The notes under the pieces: generated by a model | The model's input: only the letters and a program-made list of their open reading frames with translations | What the model was told of the DNA's origin: nothing | Databases searched by the model: none | NCBI GenBank assembly: GCA_039720395.1 | Contig: CM077822.1 | Location: 23,333,267 to 23,397,266, forward strand | Reading direction: 5' to 3' | Origin: Liquidambar formosana | Taxonomy: Eukaryota > Streptophyta > Magnoliopsida > Saxifragales > Altingiaceae | Length of the DNA stretch: 64,000 nucleotides | Translations under genes and position numbers: made by a program | Shown here: in pieces, positions 19,126 through 32,099 of the stretch | How positions within the stretch are numbered: position 1 is the first letter of the stretch | Layout: the number at the start of each line of letters is the position of its first letter

Positions 19126-22100
19126 TCAAACATGATATTTCTTTAATTGATCCAAATTAGTTGGACGAGCGAACTCAATTCCATCTAAATCCATGAGGCG
19201 AACAGCCCCTGCTGGCAATATCTCTTTGATAATGTACGGTCCACCCCAACTTGGCTTGAATTTCCCTCGCGGGTCGAATACTGGAGCTCTGATTTCTTTC
19301 AGCACTACATCCCCTTTCTTTAGACCTCGGTCTTTGACATGTTTGTTGAATGCTCTGGCAACTCTCCGTTGATACCCCTGAACATGATACAGCGCCCTTA
19401 AACGCCTTTCATCGAGCAAAGCTAACTCATCATAACGGCTCTTAACCCAGTCCACTTCTGTTATCTGGCTCTCCACAGCAACCCTTAGTGAAGGAACTTC
19501 CAACTCAACTGGCAACACGGCCTCCATTCCGTAAACTAGAGAATAAGGGGTAGCCCCTGTTAACGACCTTATTGATGTTCTGTAACCCCATAGAGCCAAT
19601 GGTAATTTCTCATGCCAGTCTGTGTAAGAATCCGTAGTCTTCTGCAGTATCTTCTTGATGTTCTTGTTAGCTGCTTCCACTGCTCCATTAGTCTGAGGAC
19701 GATATGGTGACGACAAATGGTGAACTATGCCGTACTTTTGCAAGAGCTCATGGGTTTCTTTCTGAAAGTGCTGGCCATTGTCTGAGATAACTTCATGCGG
19801 TACCCCATATCGATAGATGATGCTGTGCTGTATGAACTGTGCTACCTTCTTGGAATTCAAGGTCTTGAAGGACGCTGCTTCTACCCACTTGGTGAAATAA
19901 TCAATGGCAACCAGGATGTATTCATGCCCATTTGACGCCTTTGGCTTGATCTGTCCGATGGTATCTATCCCCCATACTGCGAATGGCCATGGTGATGACA
20001 TACTTGTTAAAGGCATAGAAGGCAAATGTTGTCCACTAGCGAACAGTTGGCATTTGTGGCACTTCTTGACATGTGCGTGGCAATCTCTTTCCATGGTAGA
20101 CCAATAATAGCCTAGCCTCATGATCTTCTTAGCCAACATATAGCCATTCATATGCGGAGCCCCTGTCCCTTCATGGATTTCTTTAATCAGATGCTCAGCT
20201 TCCTCCTCGGTGACACACAGCAGGTGGATCCCGTCGTATGATCTCCGATATAGCTTTCCTCCACAAAGTACATAGTGACTCGCCAACCGCCTTAGGGTTT
20301 TTCTGTCGATACGAGATGCTCCTTCTGGGTACTCCCTTTCTTCAATGAACTTTATTATGTCATGGAACCACGGGTGGCCATCATTTACTTCTCCTCCTCG
20401 GATTGCACAACAGTACACAGGCTTGTCTCGACATTCTATCACCAGCGGCTTCACATTTCCCCCTTCAGGTATCTCCACCATGGATGCTAGGGTCACCAAG
20501 GCATCGGCGAACTGGTTCTTGTTTCTTGAAAGGTAGTTGAACTCTATCTCTGAGAACTCCTTGGTTAGAGCTTCCATATAGGCATGGTAGGGCAGCAACT
20601 TCTCATCTCGAGTTTTCCATTCCCCTTTTATCTGACAAATGATTAGCGCTGAGTCCCCGAACACTTCCAATTCTTTGATCCCCAATTCAAGTGCCGCTTC
20701 CAATGCTAGGATACAGGCCTCATACTCAGCAATGTTGTTGGTAGCTTCAAACCCCAACTTGACCGCCAATGGTGTAAATGCCTCTTCAGGTGAAACTAGC
20801 AGGACTCCTATCCCATAACCTTTCTTATTGGCTGCTCCATCGAAGTATACTCTCCAAGTTTTTCTACCAATCTCTAGCACGTCCTCATCTGGGAATTGGT
20901 TGTTAAACGGAGCGGATGATGACACCGGACAGCTGGCTAGGTAGTCTGCGATGACGCTCCCCTTGATAGACTTCTGATTTACGTACTTGATGTCAAATTC
21001 ATTGAGGGGAATTGACCATCGAGCAGTTCTGAATGACAATACCGGCCTTTCTACCAAGTACTTCAACGGGTCCATGCGACTTATCAAGAACACTTCGAAG
21101 GACATCATGTAGTGTCGAAGCTTTTGCGTCGCCCATACTAGTGCCACACAAGCCTTTTCAATGGCATTGTACTTCACTTCATAGTCCGTCATTTTCTTGC
21201 TTAGGTAGTAGATGGCATTCTCCTTTGTAGACCCTTCGAGATATTGAGCTAACATAGCTCCCGTCGCGGTTTCGGTGACCGTTAAGTATAACAAGAGCGG
21301 TGCACCTTGCCGTGGGGGAACTAAGATTGGAGGATTGCTCAAGTATCTCTTAATGGTCTCAAAGGCCTCTTGGCATTCTTCATTCCATACTTTTGGCACA
21401 CCTTTCTTAAGCAATTTGAAGATTGGTTCGCAAACCATGGTCAAGTTGGCGATGAATCGGTTTATGTATTGAATCCTTCCCAGAAAACCTCGGATCTGCT
21501 TCTCAGTGCTAGGCGGCTCCATCTCCACAATAGCTTTTATCTTCCCTGGGTCCACTTCGATTCCCCTCTGAGTGATTATGAACCCCAATAGCTTGCCTGC
21601 AGTGACACCAAAAGCGCACTTCTGTGGGTTTAAACGGAGATTGTACTTCTTAGCTCGCTCTAGGAATTTCTCTAGTGCCTTGAAATGCCCTTCTCTATCC
21701 ATGGACTTCACGATCATATCATCGACATAAACCTCGACTTCCTTATGGATCATATCATGCAATAAGGTCGTTGCTGCTCTTTGGTAAGTAGCCCCAGCAT
21801 TTCTTAAGCCAAAAGGCATTACCTTGTAACAGTACGTTCCCCATTGCGTGATAAAGGCTGTTTTCTCCATGTCTTGAGGCGCCATCTTTATCTGGTTATA
21901 CCCGGAGAATCCGTCCATGAAGGAGAGGAGCGCATGTCCCACTGTGCTGTCCACCAACACGTCGATATGGGGTAAAGGAAAATCATCCTTAGGGCTTGCA
22001 GCGTTGAGATCTCGGAAATCGACACACATCCTCACTTTCCCATCTTTTTTAGGCACAGGCACTATATTTGACAACCACTCGGGGTACTCCACAACTTGGA

Positions 22101-22504
22101 GGAAACCCGTGTCTAGTTGTTTAGTTACCTCTTCTTTTACTTTTAGAGCCCATTCGGGTTTTAATCTTCTGAGTTTCTGCTTTACCGGCTTCTTTAGGGA
22201 ATTAGTGGGGATATAGTATTGCACAATATCGGGGTCGATGCCAGGCATGTCTTCATAAGACCATGCAAAAGCCGTAATGTTGGCCTTCAAGAGAGAGATC
22301 ATCTTTTCTTTTTCAACGAGGGAGAGGGTTTTCCCAATTTTAACTATTCTTGGCAATTCATTCGTCCCTAAGTTGATTGATTCCAATTCATCCATATTAG
22401 GTTCGGTGACGCCCCTTTTCCTTTGCTCAACGAGCTCCGGGGGGACATCGTTCCTAGGATCTATATCCATGCCATAAATATCCATAGAGGAGAGAAAAGA
22501 GACA
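19126..22504 (-). CDS. Tat pol: RT, RNase H, archaeal-type RNase H, integrase
   Basis: An open frame of 1119 residues from the first Met (22485), with the frame open to a likely splice acceptor at 22505. RT occupies about residues 120-345 with D191 and YVDD at 253-256. The first RNase H (about 395-515) is degenerate: LLLYLTVTETATGAML replaces the usual aspartate-bearing strand. A second, archaeal-type RNase H (544-667) has D549, E588, D611 and D661. Integrase has H771, H778, C809 and C812, then D841, D902 and E937, and ends with a GPY-like 'WGGPYIIKEILPAGAVRL' module. There is no chromodomain. All catalytic residues of RT, aRNase H and integrase that I can place are present, so this may encode working enzymes. 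Antisense short frames across it are shadows. Confidence 0.95.
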
Positions 22505-22671
22505 CTGCATATATAGGGAAAGAAAACACACTTTATTGACTAGGAATAGTAGGAATGACACACAAAAGAAGAAAAATGAACAAATCTGTATCAATACTAT
22601 GACTCCACAAAGTGAGTTAAGTAGATACATCTTATTGAATTAGGGAAATATTGCTAAACTAAGACACCTAC
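22505..22671 (-). other. Probable intron between protease/G-patch and RT frames
   Basis: Read on the minus strand, a donor GTAGGT begins at 22671 and an acceptor TATATGCAG ends at 22505, preceded by a T-rich tract. Removing these 167 bases skips the TAG at 22668-22670 and keeps the G-patch frame in register with the pol frame upstream of its first Met. Ogre elements are known to splice an intron at this point. Not proven here without RNA. Confidence 0.62.
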
Positions 22672-24078
22672 AAGCTGCTATCAGGTAGGCCAAGATCTTC
22701 TTCTTCATGGAGCTCCGCAATGACACCACATTCAAGGTACCAATTCAGGAGTGGCATAGTAGCATGGCTAATGGACGAACCCTGGAGTTCTTCAATGGTC
22801 GAGTCTTCCACGGCGAGGATCATATCTTGGAACATTTCAGCCACAGCCCCTGCATCAAGGTTCTCTGCCCAGTCTTCTTCTTTCCTTTCCCAGAACTCAT
22901 CATTGATGGCTTCATCATCCACCCTTTCAACTGTGATTGGATACCATTCGGTGAAGAAAATTTCAAAACCTGGAACTCGGATCTTGGCAGCTTGGTTAAA
23001 GGTGGGTTCTGGAAACCCGCAATATAGAAAATCATCCCCTTCTTTGATGAAGTAACCATTCAAAGTAGGTCGATATGGCGAGATCTTCAGGTCTGGCACC
23101 CTTCCCTCGGCTTTGGCTCTTACTTTCTCCTTGTTTCTCTTCAGCATTTCCGCATGATCATTTTTAGAGGGCTCATACCCTAGCCCAAAGGTGTATGAGG
23201 TGACACGGCTTTGAATGGACGTAGGGATCCCTTGTTGGCGACGCCCTAGCCCCATGCCTGAAAAGAAGCTCATTCTTCTCATGATCTCACCAACGTGCAA
23301 GTTGCCATGGGGGCAAAAGTCCAAGGGTATTAATTCACCCTTCTCGAGCTCTTTCTCGATGCATTGGACATAGTCAAACCCAGATAGTGGCACCGCCGCT
23401 GATTCTGGTTGTATCTCACATATAGGCACGCCTGCGAGTTTCAGTTCATAGTCCCCTTAAAGTGTTACTATGGCTCCTTCATAAGGAAACTTCACCTTTT
23501 GATGGAGTGAAGATGGAACAGCCCCAGCAGGATGGATCCAAGGTCGGCCCAATAGCAAGTTGAAACATGACGGCACATCCAACACTTGGAATTCCACCCT
23601 AAATTCAGTGGGTCCCATGATAAGAGGCAAAGTAACTACCCCTATTACTTCACGGCGGGTGTTGTCATAAGCTCTTACAGTCTGCCCAGATGGCATGAAA
23701 TCGGTGGGTCCCAAACCCAAGACAGTGGCAGTTCGAAGAGGACATACATTCAGTGCAGACCCATTGTCGATAAGGACGGTAGGTACCCTCTTCCCTATAG
23801 TGTCAACAGTCACATAGAGAGCTTGAGAATGGCTTGGCCCGCTTTTGGGTAGGTCCACATCTGTGAACACGATGGTTGAGTTCTTGGGAGTTGGATTCAC
23901 CAAATGTACCAATCCCTCGGGGGATGTGTCAACAGGCACTTGTATCTGATTCAACAATTTTAACACGGTCTGTCTGTGCTTGTGCGAGGCCATGAGTAAG
24001 CCCCAAATAGTAATGTTGGCATTGGTCTTCTTCAGCTGCCTAAGTACTTCATCCTCTTCTTCTTGCAAGCTAGGACGC
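22672..24078 (-). pseudogene. Protease and G-patch region of the gag-pro frame, one stop codon
   Basis: Continues the gag frame beyond the copia insertion. The aspartic protease core is VLIDNGSALNV (Asp-Asn-Gly in place of Asp-Thr/Ser-Gly, as I recall for Tat elements), followed by LLLGRPWIHPAGAV. A TAA at 23457-23459 interrupts it just after the protease; element B reads CAA at the same place, so this is a C-to-T change. The downstream 253-residue part has a G-patch-like motif, MSFFSGMGLGRRQQGIP, then an acidic tail leading to the intron. G-patch domains bind RNA or helicases and are reported in Ogre polyproteins. Confidence 0.85.
24074..24078. repeat. Target-site duplication GACGC, left
   Basis: Matches GACGC at 33759-33763, which defines the copia insertion and its ends. 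Confidence 0.9.
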
Positions 24079-25737
24079 TATTGGGAATCAAACAAGAGGG
24101 AAAAATACAAAGTGCGGAATATAAAAATTTTTCCTACGATTCCACAGCCCATGAATCTAACTATGCATAACACAAAATCAAACCCTAACTACAAAGAGGG
24201 TTAGAACACTTACAGAATTTTTGTCTTCTCCTTTTTGCTCCAAGCTTTGATTCCGGACAGCGGTGAATGAGCAGCCCAAGTGTGCTGCCTCCAACGGTAT
24301 CCACACCTAGCTAGAGCTTCAAGTCCTTTCTTTCTTCTTCCTTGTTGTTGCTAGAGGTGGAGAAGAGAGAGAGAGAGAAGAGAGCCTCCAAGGGGCTGGA
24401 CGGCTAGGGTTTATTGTGCAAGCCTCTTATGCCATGTCACACATAAGTGTGACTTATATAGGCAGCCCACTAAAGGGGGCTGGCCATAGGGAAGAAACCC
24501 TAATAGGGTTATGTGTAATTACACTTAATTGCACATTAACCCCTATTATTTGTATCAAATACAAATAGGCCTATAAAGAACTATTCTTTATTCACTAAAA
24601 CCCTTTCTCTCATAGACTTTAAAGCCCTTCTTGCATGATCAGTGTGTGACCCATTGGGTTCACATCATTAAGTAGTAGGAATAGCACGAGGTGTGCACAA
24701 TGGAACTCTTTCCATTTAGGGTCTAATTGGAACTCCTTCCAATTCCCTAATTGATTATAACTCACTTATATCAATTAGGGCTTCTACTAACCATGAGTAA
24801 CACCTAGCATATGGCTCATGGTGTGGTCCTTAATGAGGTGAATAGTCATTTACAAAGAACCCTTTTGTTATAGTTTATAGGTTACAATTGCATCCTTCCT
24901 TCAACACAATGTCTCTAATTGAACTAATAGGACATGGAAGTCTGTCAAGTCCCTAGTTCAATTACTTTATACTCATTCATAGATATCAACTCATAGATGA
25001 ACTCATGAAACTCTTTTCATATTCATCCTACCATGGCCATGGATTTAATGAGTTATATTATGAATGCTATATGAGACATTCTCTCTCTTTTTCCTGAGAG
25101 TGATGGATCCCTTGTTGATCACTCACATGCCTTCATACACATAGCAGTAGGGCCAATGAACACCTTTGCAGACCCCTGAATAGGATCTACACTTAGTGTT
25201 ATCAAACTTCTAAAGCTACATGCATAAGGCAACTATGGTGTCTCAGGTCTAAGGATTACTTATACCACTATAACAATGAGAAACTGATTGACAGGCAGGA
25301 TAAAACTCCATTCAGTTTATCTCATATCTTTGGTCACATTCAGTGTACCTATTCTTATAATAGGCACCCACTTGTTGGTTGTAGTGTCTCCACACAAATA
25401 GCTTGAGACTAGCTATCCTCCTATAGAGTCAACCTAGCAAGTGCTAGTCCTATGGTTCATTACTGTCCATCATAGTGAACCTTCAACTAGGAATGCTTAA
25501 GGAGTTTAGTACAGAGATATATCTATAGTCTCAAAATTACAACTCTTTGTAATTCCATATTCTCAACTCTAACTCCATGGACATATTATGTAAATATAAA
25601 TGATGCATATAAACATAATAGAATAAGCCCTTTTATTAAATCAATAATAAATGTGACATACATAAATGAAATCAAATGATTGTTCCTAATCCCTAAACAA
25701 TCATCTCTATGATTGGCTCTAGGGCATAATCCTAACA
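24079..25737 (-). repeat. Copia 3' LTR (minus copy)
   Basis: On the plus strand it runs from TATTGGGAATC to CCTAACA. The outermost terminal base pair is mutated (TA instead of TG). A minus-strand TATATAA box lies near 24453-24460. Confidence 0.92.
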
Positions 25738-28700
25738 ATCTCCCACTTGCACTAAAGCCAATCGACCATGTATCGCATACCTATCTTCTTAAGATGTTGG
25801 TCTTAGACATAACCAATTATGTTTTAAAGCTTTAGTTAGTAGGTCTACAAAAACTTATGTAGATAATATCTTCTTTAATGTATCTATTACCTCTTCCAAT
25901 GATTCCTCTAATCACTTGGAATTGTCACTCTATGAGTTTGGACTTTTGATGAGACCGTGATTCCTATACTTGAGCTATAGACCCATTGTTGTCACAAAAC
26001 AAGGTGTGGGCAACTCAATGGAAGGAACAACTCCAAGTTCTAAATGAACTTATAGATCCAAACAGTCTCCTAGACAATGCGACAATTAATTCACCCTTAA
26101 TAATGGAATCCACTGTATCTTTCATACAGTTCTTCCATTAAGTATTTCACCAACTAAAGTGAATATAAAATATACCCCATATGGATTATATCCAAATCCA
26201 TATACCCATCTACTATGAGTTTACAATTTCCATATACAATCCAATATTCCAAATTTGAATTGACTGACAACTATTTGTAACAATTACAACATAATAGATA
26301 TCAGGTTCAATACATAGTGTAGAATAAGGCTTCTTAACACTTTAAGAACCTTACTTGCGTTATCCTAGGGCACATGCCCTTGAATAACGAATTCTTATCT
26401 GAAGTAAATCAAACCTCTTTTAGAATTCTCCATGTTGAACTCCTTCAACATTTCAACTATGTTTGATGATTTGGAGATACTTAGCAATCTATATGATCTA
26501 TCTCTATAGATCTTATTGGATGCTTCTGCCAAATCTTTCATGAATTAGTTTTTCTCCAAAAACTAAAACTTTACATTAGATAACATTCATATGTCATTCG
26601 TAATGATTGTGATGTCATCTATACTTAGGATAAAGAAAAATGATCGCACTCCCACTAACCTTTTATACACTCATGGTCCATCTATACAATGAGAGAAATC
26701 AAACAATTTGATTACCTCAACTTTATAGATGTTCTAATTATGAGAACCTTGTAGTCTCTTAATAGACTTCTATAACTTACACACTTTTATGGTTTTTCAC
26801 CATTTGATATAACATCTTTATATCCTTTTTGATATATCTCATATTCAAAATGTGTGTTTATAGATAACAAGATCCAAATGGATTTCAGCATAACTATTAT
26901 CAAACAAGTTTCTTTATAGACAACTTTTTGCCTATGTTGAAAACATTCTTAAATAGCCAAGCCTTTTAGGTCTCTACCTATCCATATTGGATTTAATGAC
27001 TCTTAGTCATTTCTCGAGTTGATGTGAAACATCGTCTAGTCATAATCAATAGGATTATCTTGGTGATCTTTATCACCAAAGAACAATTCTTTCACATTCT
27101 AATAGAGATACAATATCTCTCTTATGTTAAGAAATATCCAATTTGATCTATGAAAAGATTGTAGTGTAGTTAAGGGTTTTGTCTCAACAGAGACAAGGGT
27201 TGGATCTTTGTTCGTTTGTGGCTTTACAGACAATTCTATAAATTCTATCTACTTTTGCATCTTTCTTGAATGAACTCTTTCTCAAGAAAATCCAGCAAAC
27301 ATCCTAATGGACAACTTTTGTTCATTAGGGTAATAGAAATACTATCCCAACCACTTTGGGGATATACCACAATTCAACACTTACTTGACCATATTTCCAG
27401 ATTGTCTACATTATGTTTCCAGACAAACGTAGCACAAGCCCAAGCCTTAACTTCTTTAAGTTGGGTTTCTTCCCATATCATATCTGATATAATTGGGACA
27501 AAACTGGAGTGAACCCTAAATTATCAATATGTAGCAATTTTAAGGTATATCCTAGATGGATACATTAGTAAAACTCATCATGGATCAAACCATATCTTAA
27601 TAGGGTTCAATTCGTTCTTTTAGATTCACTATTGAGCTATGGTATTCTAAGATGAGTCTACTGTAATTGAATGCATACTCTACATGACTATATACATCAC
27701 AATGTATTAGTCAAATTATAAATGTAACTCTTTCACTTCACCAAGTAAAAGATGGGTTTGGTCATCTCATAACCAAGTCATAATCGTTACATTTAAATGA
27801 GAGTCTCTACATCTCTTGTATTCTCGGAATACGTTGCATTCGCTCTAATTAGTCATTTAAATTCAGAAATCAAATTTCTAGAATGTCTTAAATGACCTAG
27901 TTAAGAAATAAGTTCCCAAAATTAATCTAGCAACTCTTGCTCTATTAAAATTTTTAAAGGTAACTTATTATCTACTTAACTTTCTGCTTCGATTTAGAAA
28001 AAACCAAGAAGCAGAACTAACCAACAATTTAGTTTAGAGCATGAACCAAAACTTCAAAAGTTTGGTTCTTCTAGGAAGACTGATACTTTATCAAGTTCCC
28101 TTTACAATACCTTATGTTTACTACAAAATAATTATATTTCTTTGTCTTTGACTTTTCAAGTCTTGCTTTCCTCTATGCTTCCATTTTAAATCACATCTAG
28201 CTTCTCAAGCTATTCTATGTGATTAATCATCTTTCAAAAGAATGATTATTAATAAACAACTTTTATTACATCCTAGTCTAGAAGAAGTCCTTTACAAGTA
28301 CTATACTTTATAGTATTATTTCACTCATAATACAACCTTTGTATGTGATGTAGGACATCAAAGGCACTTGCATTGACTAATTTTGCTTCTGAAGCTCATT
28401 AGTCATCAATACTATCATATAGCATGGCAACAAGATGCCAATTGCGCATAGTGTCTTTTTCTTCTTAGGATGTTTTATGGAGGGCCTTTAATAAAAGGCC
28501 TAATAGCATATAAACAATCTTTTGAAATTGAGAACAATTCTCAATTTCCTAAGTCAATCAAAGAAATCGGGTTTAGTCAAACCATCAATATCCTATATAT
28601 TAGGAAATAGGGGTTTTGAGGTGAGTAATTAGGTAATCTACATAAACAGAGAATTAGATTTCATTTTTATCCATAATGATTGGGTCTTTAATCATATGGT

Positions 28701-31700
28701 ACCTCCCACTATTTTATCAAATTCCATACACCCTCTAATGGAATTCGGGAATCTCATTCCTAATGGGGATTGGGGTCCCACTGTGACCTAGAAGCCTCAC
28801 ATGTTAGTTTCTTGGCTTCTAACCCACAATAAGAAGACAACTCTTTGTCTATTGCTTCATAAGCAAATTCCAATCGTTTTGCCTCTAGGGTACATACTCC
28901 TCACATGTTAGTTTCTTGGAATACTTCCCTAGTTAAGTTAAGCCCATCATTCACACAGGTATGTTTCACCAAATATATACCTCACATGTTAGTTTCTTGG
29001 TATATACCAGCTTAGGCACCCCATGATATCTACATATGTGATAGTTTCAAGTAATGTCTTTAATATGGGTAGCTCCTACATGTCTGCAGCCAGGTACCCA
29101 CATTAAGGGACGTTAGATGATCCTATAATGATGGAAGGCAATGAAGAATTCATTCCCCAATGACTTCTCCATTTTCAACTTAATATTAAATAAGAGGGGT
29201 TTTAAAGGGTCTCATCAAATTAACATGCATCCTATGTATCAAAATTTAAACATATAAATTATGCTATTTATAATCATACATCTCATGCTATTATAAATCA
29301 CACATCCCATGCTATTATATATCAACATATATAAAGTACCATATTTTGATATTAGTCCCTAAGTGAATAGGTAACATATACCAAACTATGGTATTGGAGC
29401 TAATACAATTATCTCATAAATTAAAGCTCCCACTATGATGATTATGGACTTTGAGAGGATTCAATCCAAGCCAATAGATTGAATCCAAGGTCTAAGGTGG
29501 GTGTAGGTGATCGTAAAATAAACCATTCGTAACATGCATGCTTTCTTGAAAAACTTCTCTAAGCTTTCAAGTCCTTCAATCTGCTCCCTTGGCTTGATGG
29601 TCTCCACCATTGGCTTGTTGGGCTCTATCATGCTCCTTTGGGTCCACCATGCTCCTTAGTGCGCTCTCGATTACATAACATTTACATAATTTAAAGAAAG
29701 GGATACATAAGGGGAATGTGGGGTACATAAGAGAATGATAGAGAGAGAGGGAGAGGGAAGGTGGCATGCAAGCCCCAAATAAATTACATCACCTTAATAA
29801 AATTACAACTCTTGAAAAATTATTACAACCCATTCATAAGACGGCCAATCACAATTGGTTTAAAGGGTATAGTCCATAATTATCATCCAAACACATACAT
29901 ACAATCTCATTGCATAATGTAAAGAAAAACTGTAAGCATTAAAACATATGGGCATTATGGTAATTCTCTTGAATGATTTACATTAATCTCATTAATGCAT
30001 CCTAATCTTATTAGGTTTTAACAAAAATATCCAGAATTAAATAAAGTCTTAACATTTAAGACATTACAGTTTCAATTAATCAAATTAATTTAAAACATGT
30101 AAAGTTTCCTAAAATAACTCTAATATCCAATATTAGGGTTTCCTTAATTAAACAAAACAATTTCATTTAATTAAGAATTTCCAGATTTTAATTTAATCCC
30201 TAATTGTGTTTTAAACCATTTAAAACATTATAAAATTAATCAATATTAATTAAATAATTAATATAGGAATTAAATAAAATCATTAAAATGATGAATTAGT
30301 GTATTAGGGTTTCCTAAAACCCTAAACCCTAAATGCATAACCCTAAACCCTAAATGCAAGCCCTAATCATTAAATGCCTTATGATTGGTCATTTAATGTC
30401 CAATCATTAAAACCCTAGGTTCATATGGTATTTAATAAAAGGGATTAGGGTTTAATTAATGCCAAATAGGGTATTAATTACCCTTAATTAATTACACTAA
30501 TTAGGGTTATCAAAACCCTAACCCTAGACATCATTAATGGTATTAATTATGCCCTAACAATTAATAACCATGATTGGTCATTTAATGACCAATCATTAAC
30601 TCTTAGTTAAGGTAATTAATATTCCAATTAGGGTTTTAATTAATGCCATAATGAAATTAGGGTTTCATCATTAACTCAAAATTAGGGTTTCATCCTTAAC
30701 TCTATGCAGCCGTCACTACCAGGGGGCTGCCTGAGCTTGGCTAGGCTGCCATGGCCACCAACGACTGTGGGAGGCCATGGGCAGCCATGGGAGAACATCC
30801 TAGGGGTGTGGGACAAGCCTCTGGACACGTGAGAAGTGGTGGAAGTGGCTGCCATCATCAAGAATAATCAGGGTTTCCAAACCCATTGCTGGAGCCATTG
30901 TTGCAGACCTTGAAGGTTACAATAGCTTCTAAATCCTTATCAATTCGACTCCTCCATTGAAATCAGTTTTTGTATCATGTCCCTACATGAAATACTAAGC
31001 TAAGAGAAGAGGTTTGGATGATCAAATCATCACCAATTGTTCTAAACAATTAAAACAATAGTAGGCTGCCCAGAAATTTACAGCATACTGTCCATTGTCA
31101 GAAATTGATTTAAAACCCAGCAAGATGAATGAATTAGGCTACCAAACGAATTTTCCCAGTATCCTACATGTCTTAGGAAACTAATGCAATTGGTTTCATG
31201 CAATTTGGAGTTCCCTAACTCAAGTTCTAATCAAAACTCCATTGATGACTTTTCTGCAGAGAAAATCTGCTATGCTGTTCATGAAAAATTTTCAAACTTT
31301 TTGAATCTTTTTCCATCAAAACCTTTTTGAAACTTAAAGAAAATCATATACACATGATATATAATGATCCTAAAATGATCTTCCATCATAAATACAGCAG
31401 CTTTAATTAGAATTAATTGCAAGAACCTTAGGGTTCTAAAACCCAGATTCAGCCTCCATGGTGTTCTTCTCCTTCTTCCTTCTGTTCTAGCATCTTAATC
31501 CAATTATGATGCATCTAAATGCTTGGGAACCTTTCCCTACCATGTCTAGAACATAACCCAATTGGTGGCAACCATTGCCATGCCTTTGATCTCCATCAAT
31601 AACTCAAAGTTGTGGCTATTGCATCATTCCCGAGCAAAACTGTCTTTCCAGACAGCCTGTAGTAAAAAATTCATAACTTTCACTACAGAACTCGGATTGA

Positions 31701-32085
31701 CGCACCGTTTGTTGGGTTGGAAAGCTTATTCGAAGAGCTTTCTAACCATATATGGCTCGAAAATTTTGGAGAAGAACTCTGAATTCGGCATGCAAAACAA
31801 GATGACAGTTTTTCATGGCTACCATGAAAACTGTTCATAACAGTTTTATAAAACCCTAGTTTCCTTATTCTTCTCCAAACTCAAACCCTATGCAACCTAT
31901 TGAATCCATGGCTACACTTAACCATCAATTAGAAGAGGAGTAGAAGAGAATTGACCTAGGGTTCCAAACCCTAGGTTCAGCCATGGAGGAAAACCAATTA
32001 TGCAGAAAAAATTTTCCAGATTTTTGAATCATTCAACTACACCATAATTACCAGCCCATATGTATTTTGTATTATGCATAATCAT
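25738..32085 (-). pseudogene. Copia internal region, decayed polyprotein
   Basis: Mirror of 56949-63291. On the minus strand, traces of copia RT and RNase H lie within roughly the first 1.2 kb from the 3' LTR (about 25750-26950). The remainder up to 32085 has no recognisable gag or integrase frame in my reading. It includes a hairpin cluster (about 28795-29105), a short telomere-like CCCTAAA stretch near 30310-30350 and AT-rich sequence. Small open frames of 60-90 codons shared with the other copy (for example 27270-27512 on the opposite strand) are probably chance frames. Confidence 0.78.
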
Positions 32086-32098
32086 GGCTCTGATACCA
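32086..32098 (-). other. Primer-binding site, initiator tRNA-Met type
   Basis: On the minus strand TGGTATCAGAGCC lies one base inside the 5' LTR, the canonical plant copia PBS. Confidence 0.95.
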
Positions 32099-32099
32099 C

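Noticed and set aside
20345..22477. Plus-strand frames across pol (about 60-100 residues)
   Set aside because: They are antisense shadows of a 1119-codon frame with clear catalytic motifs.
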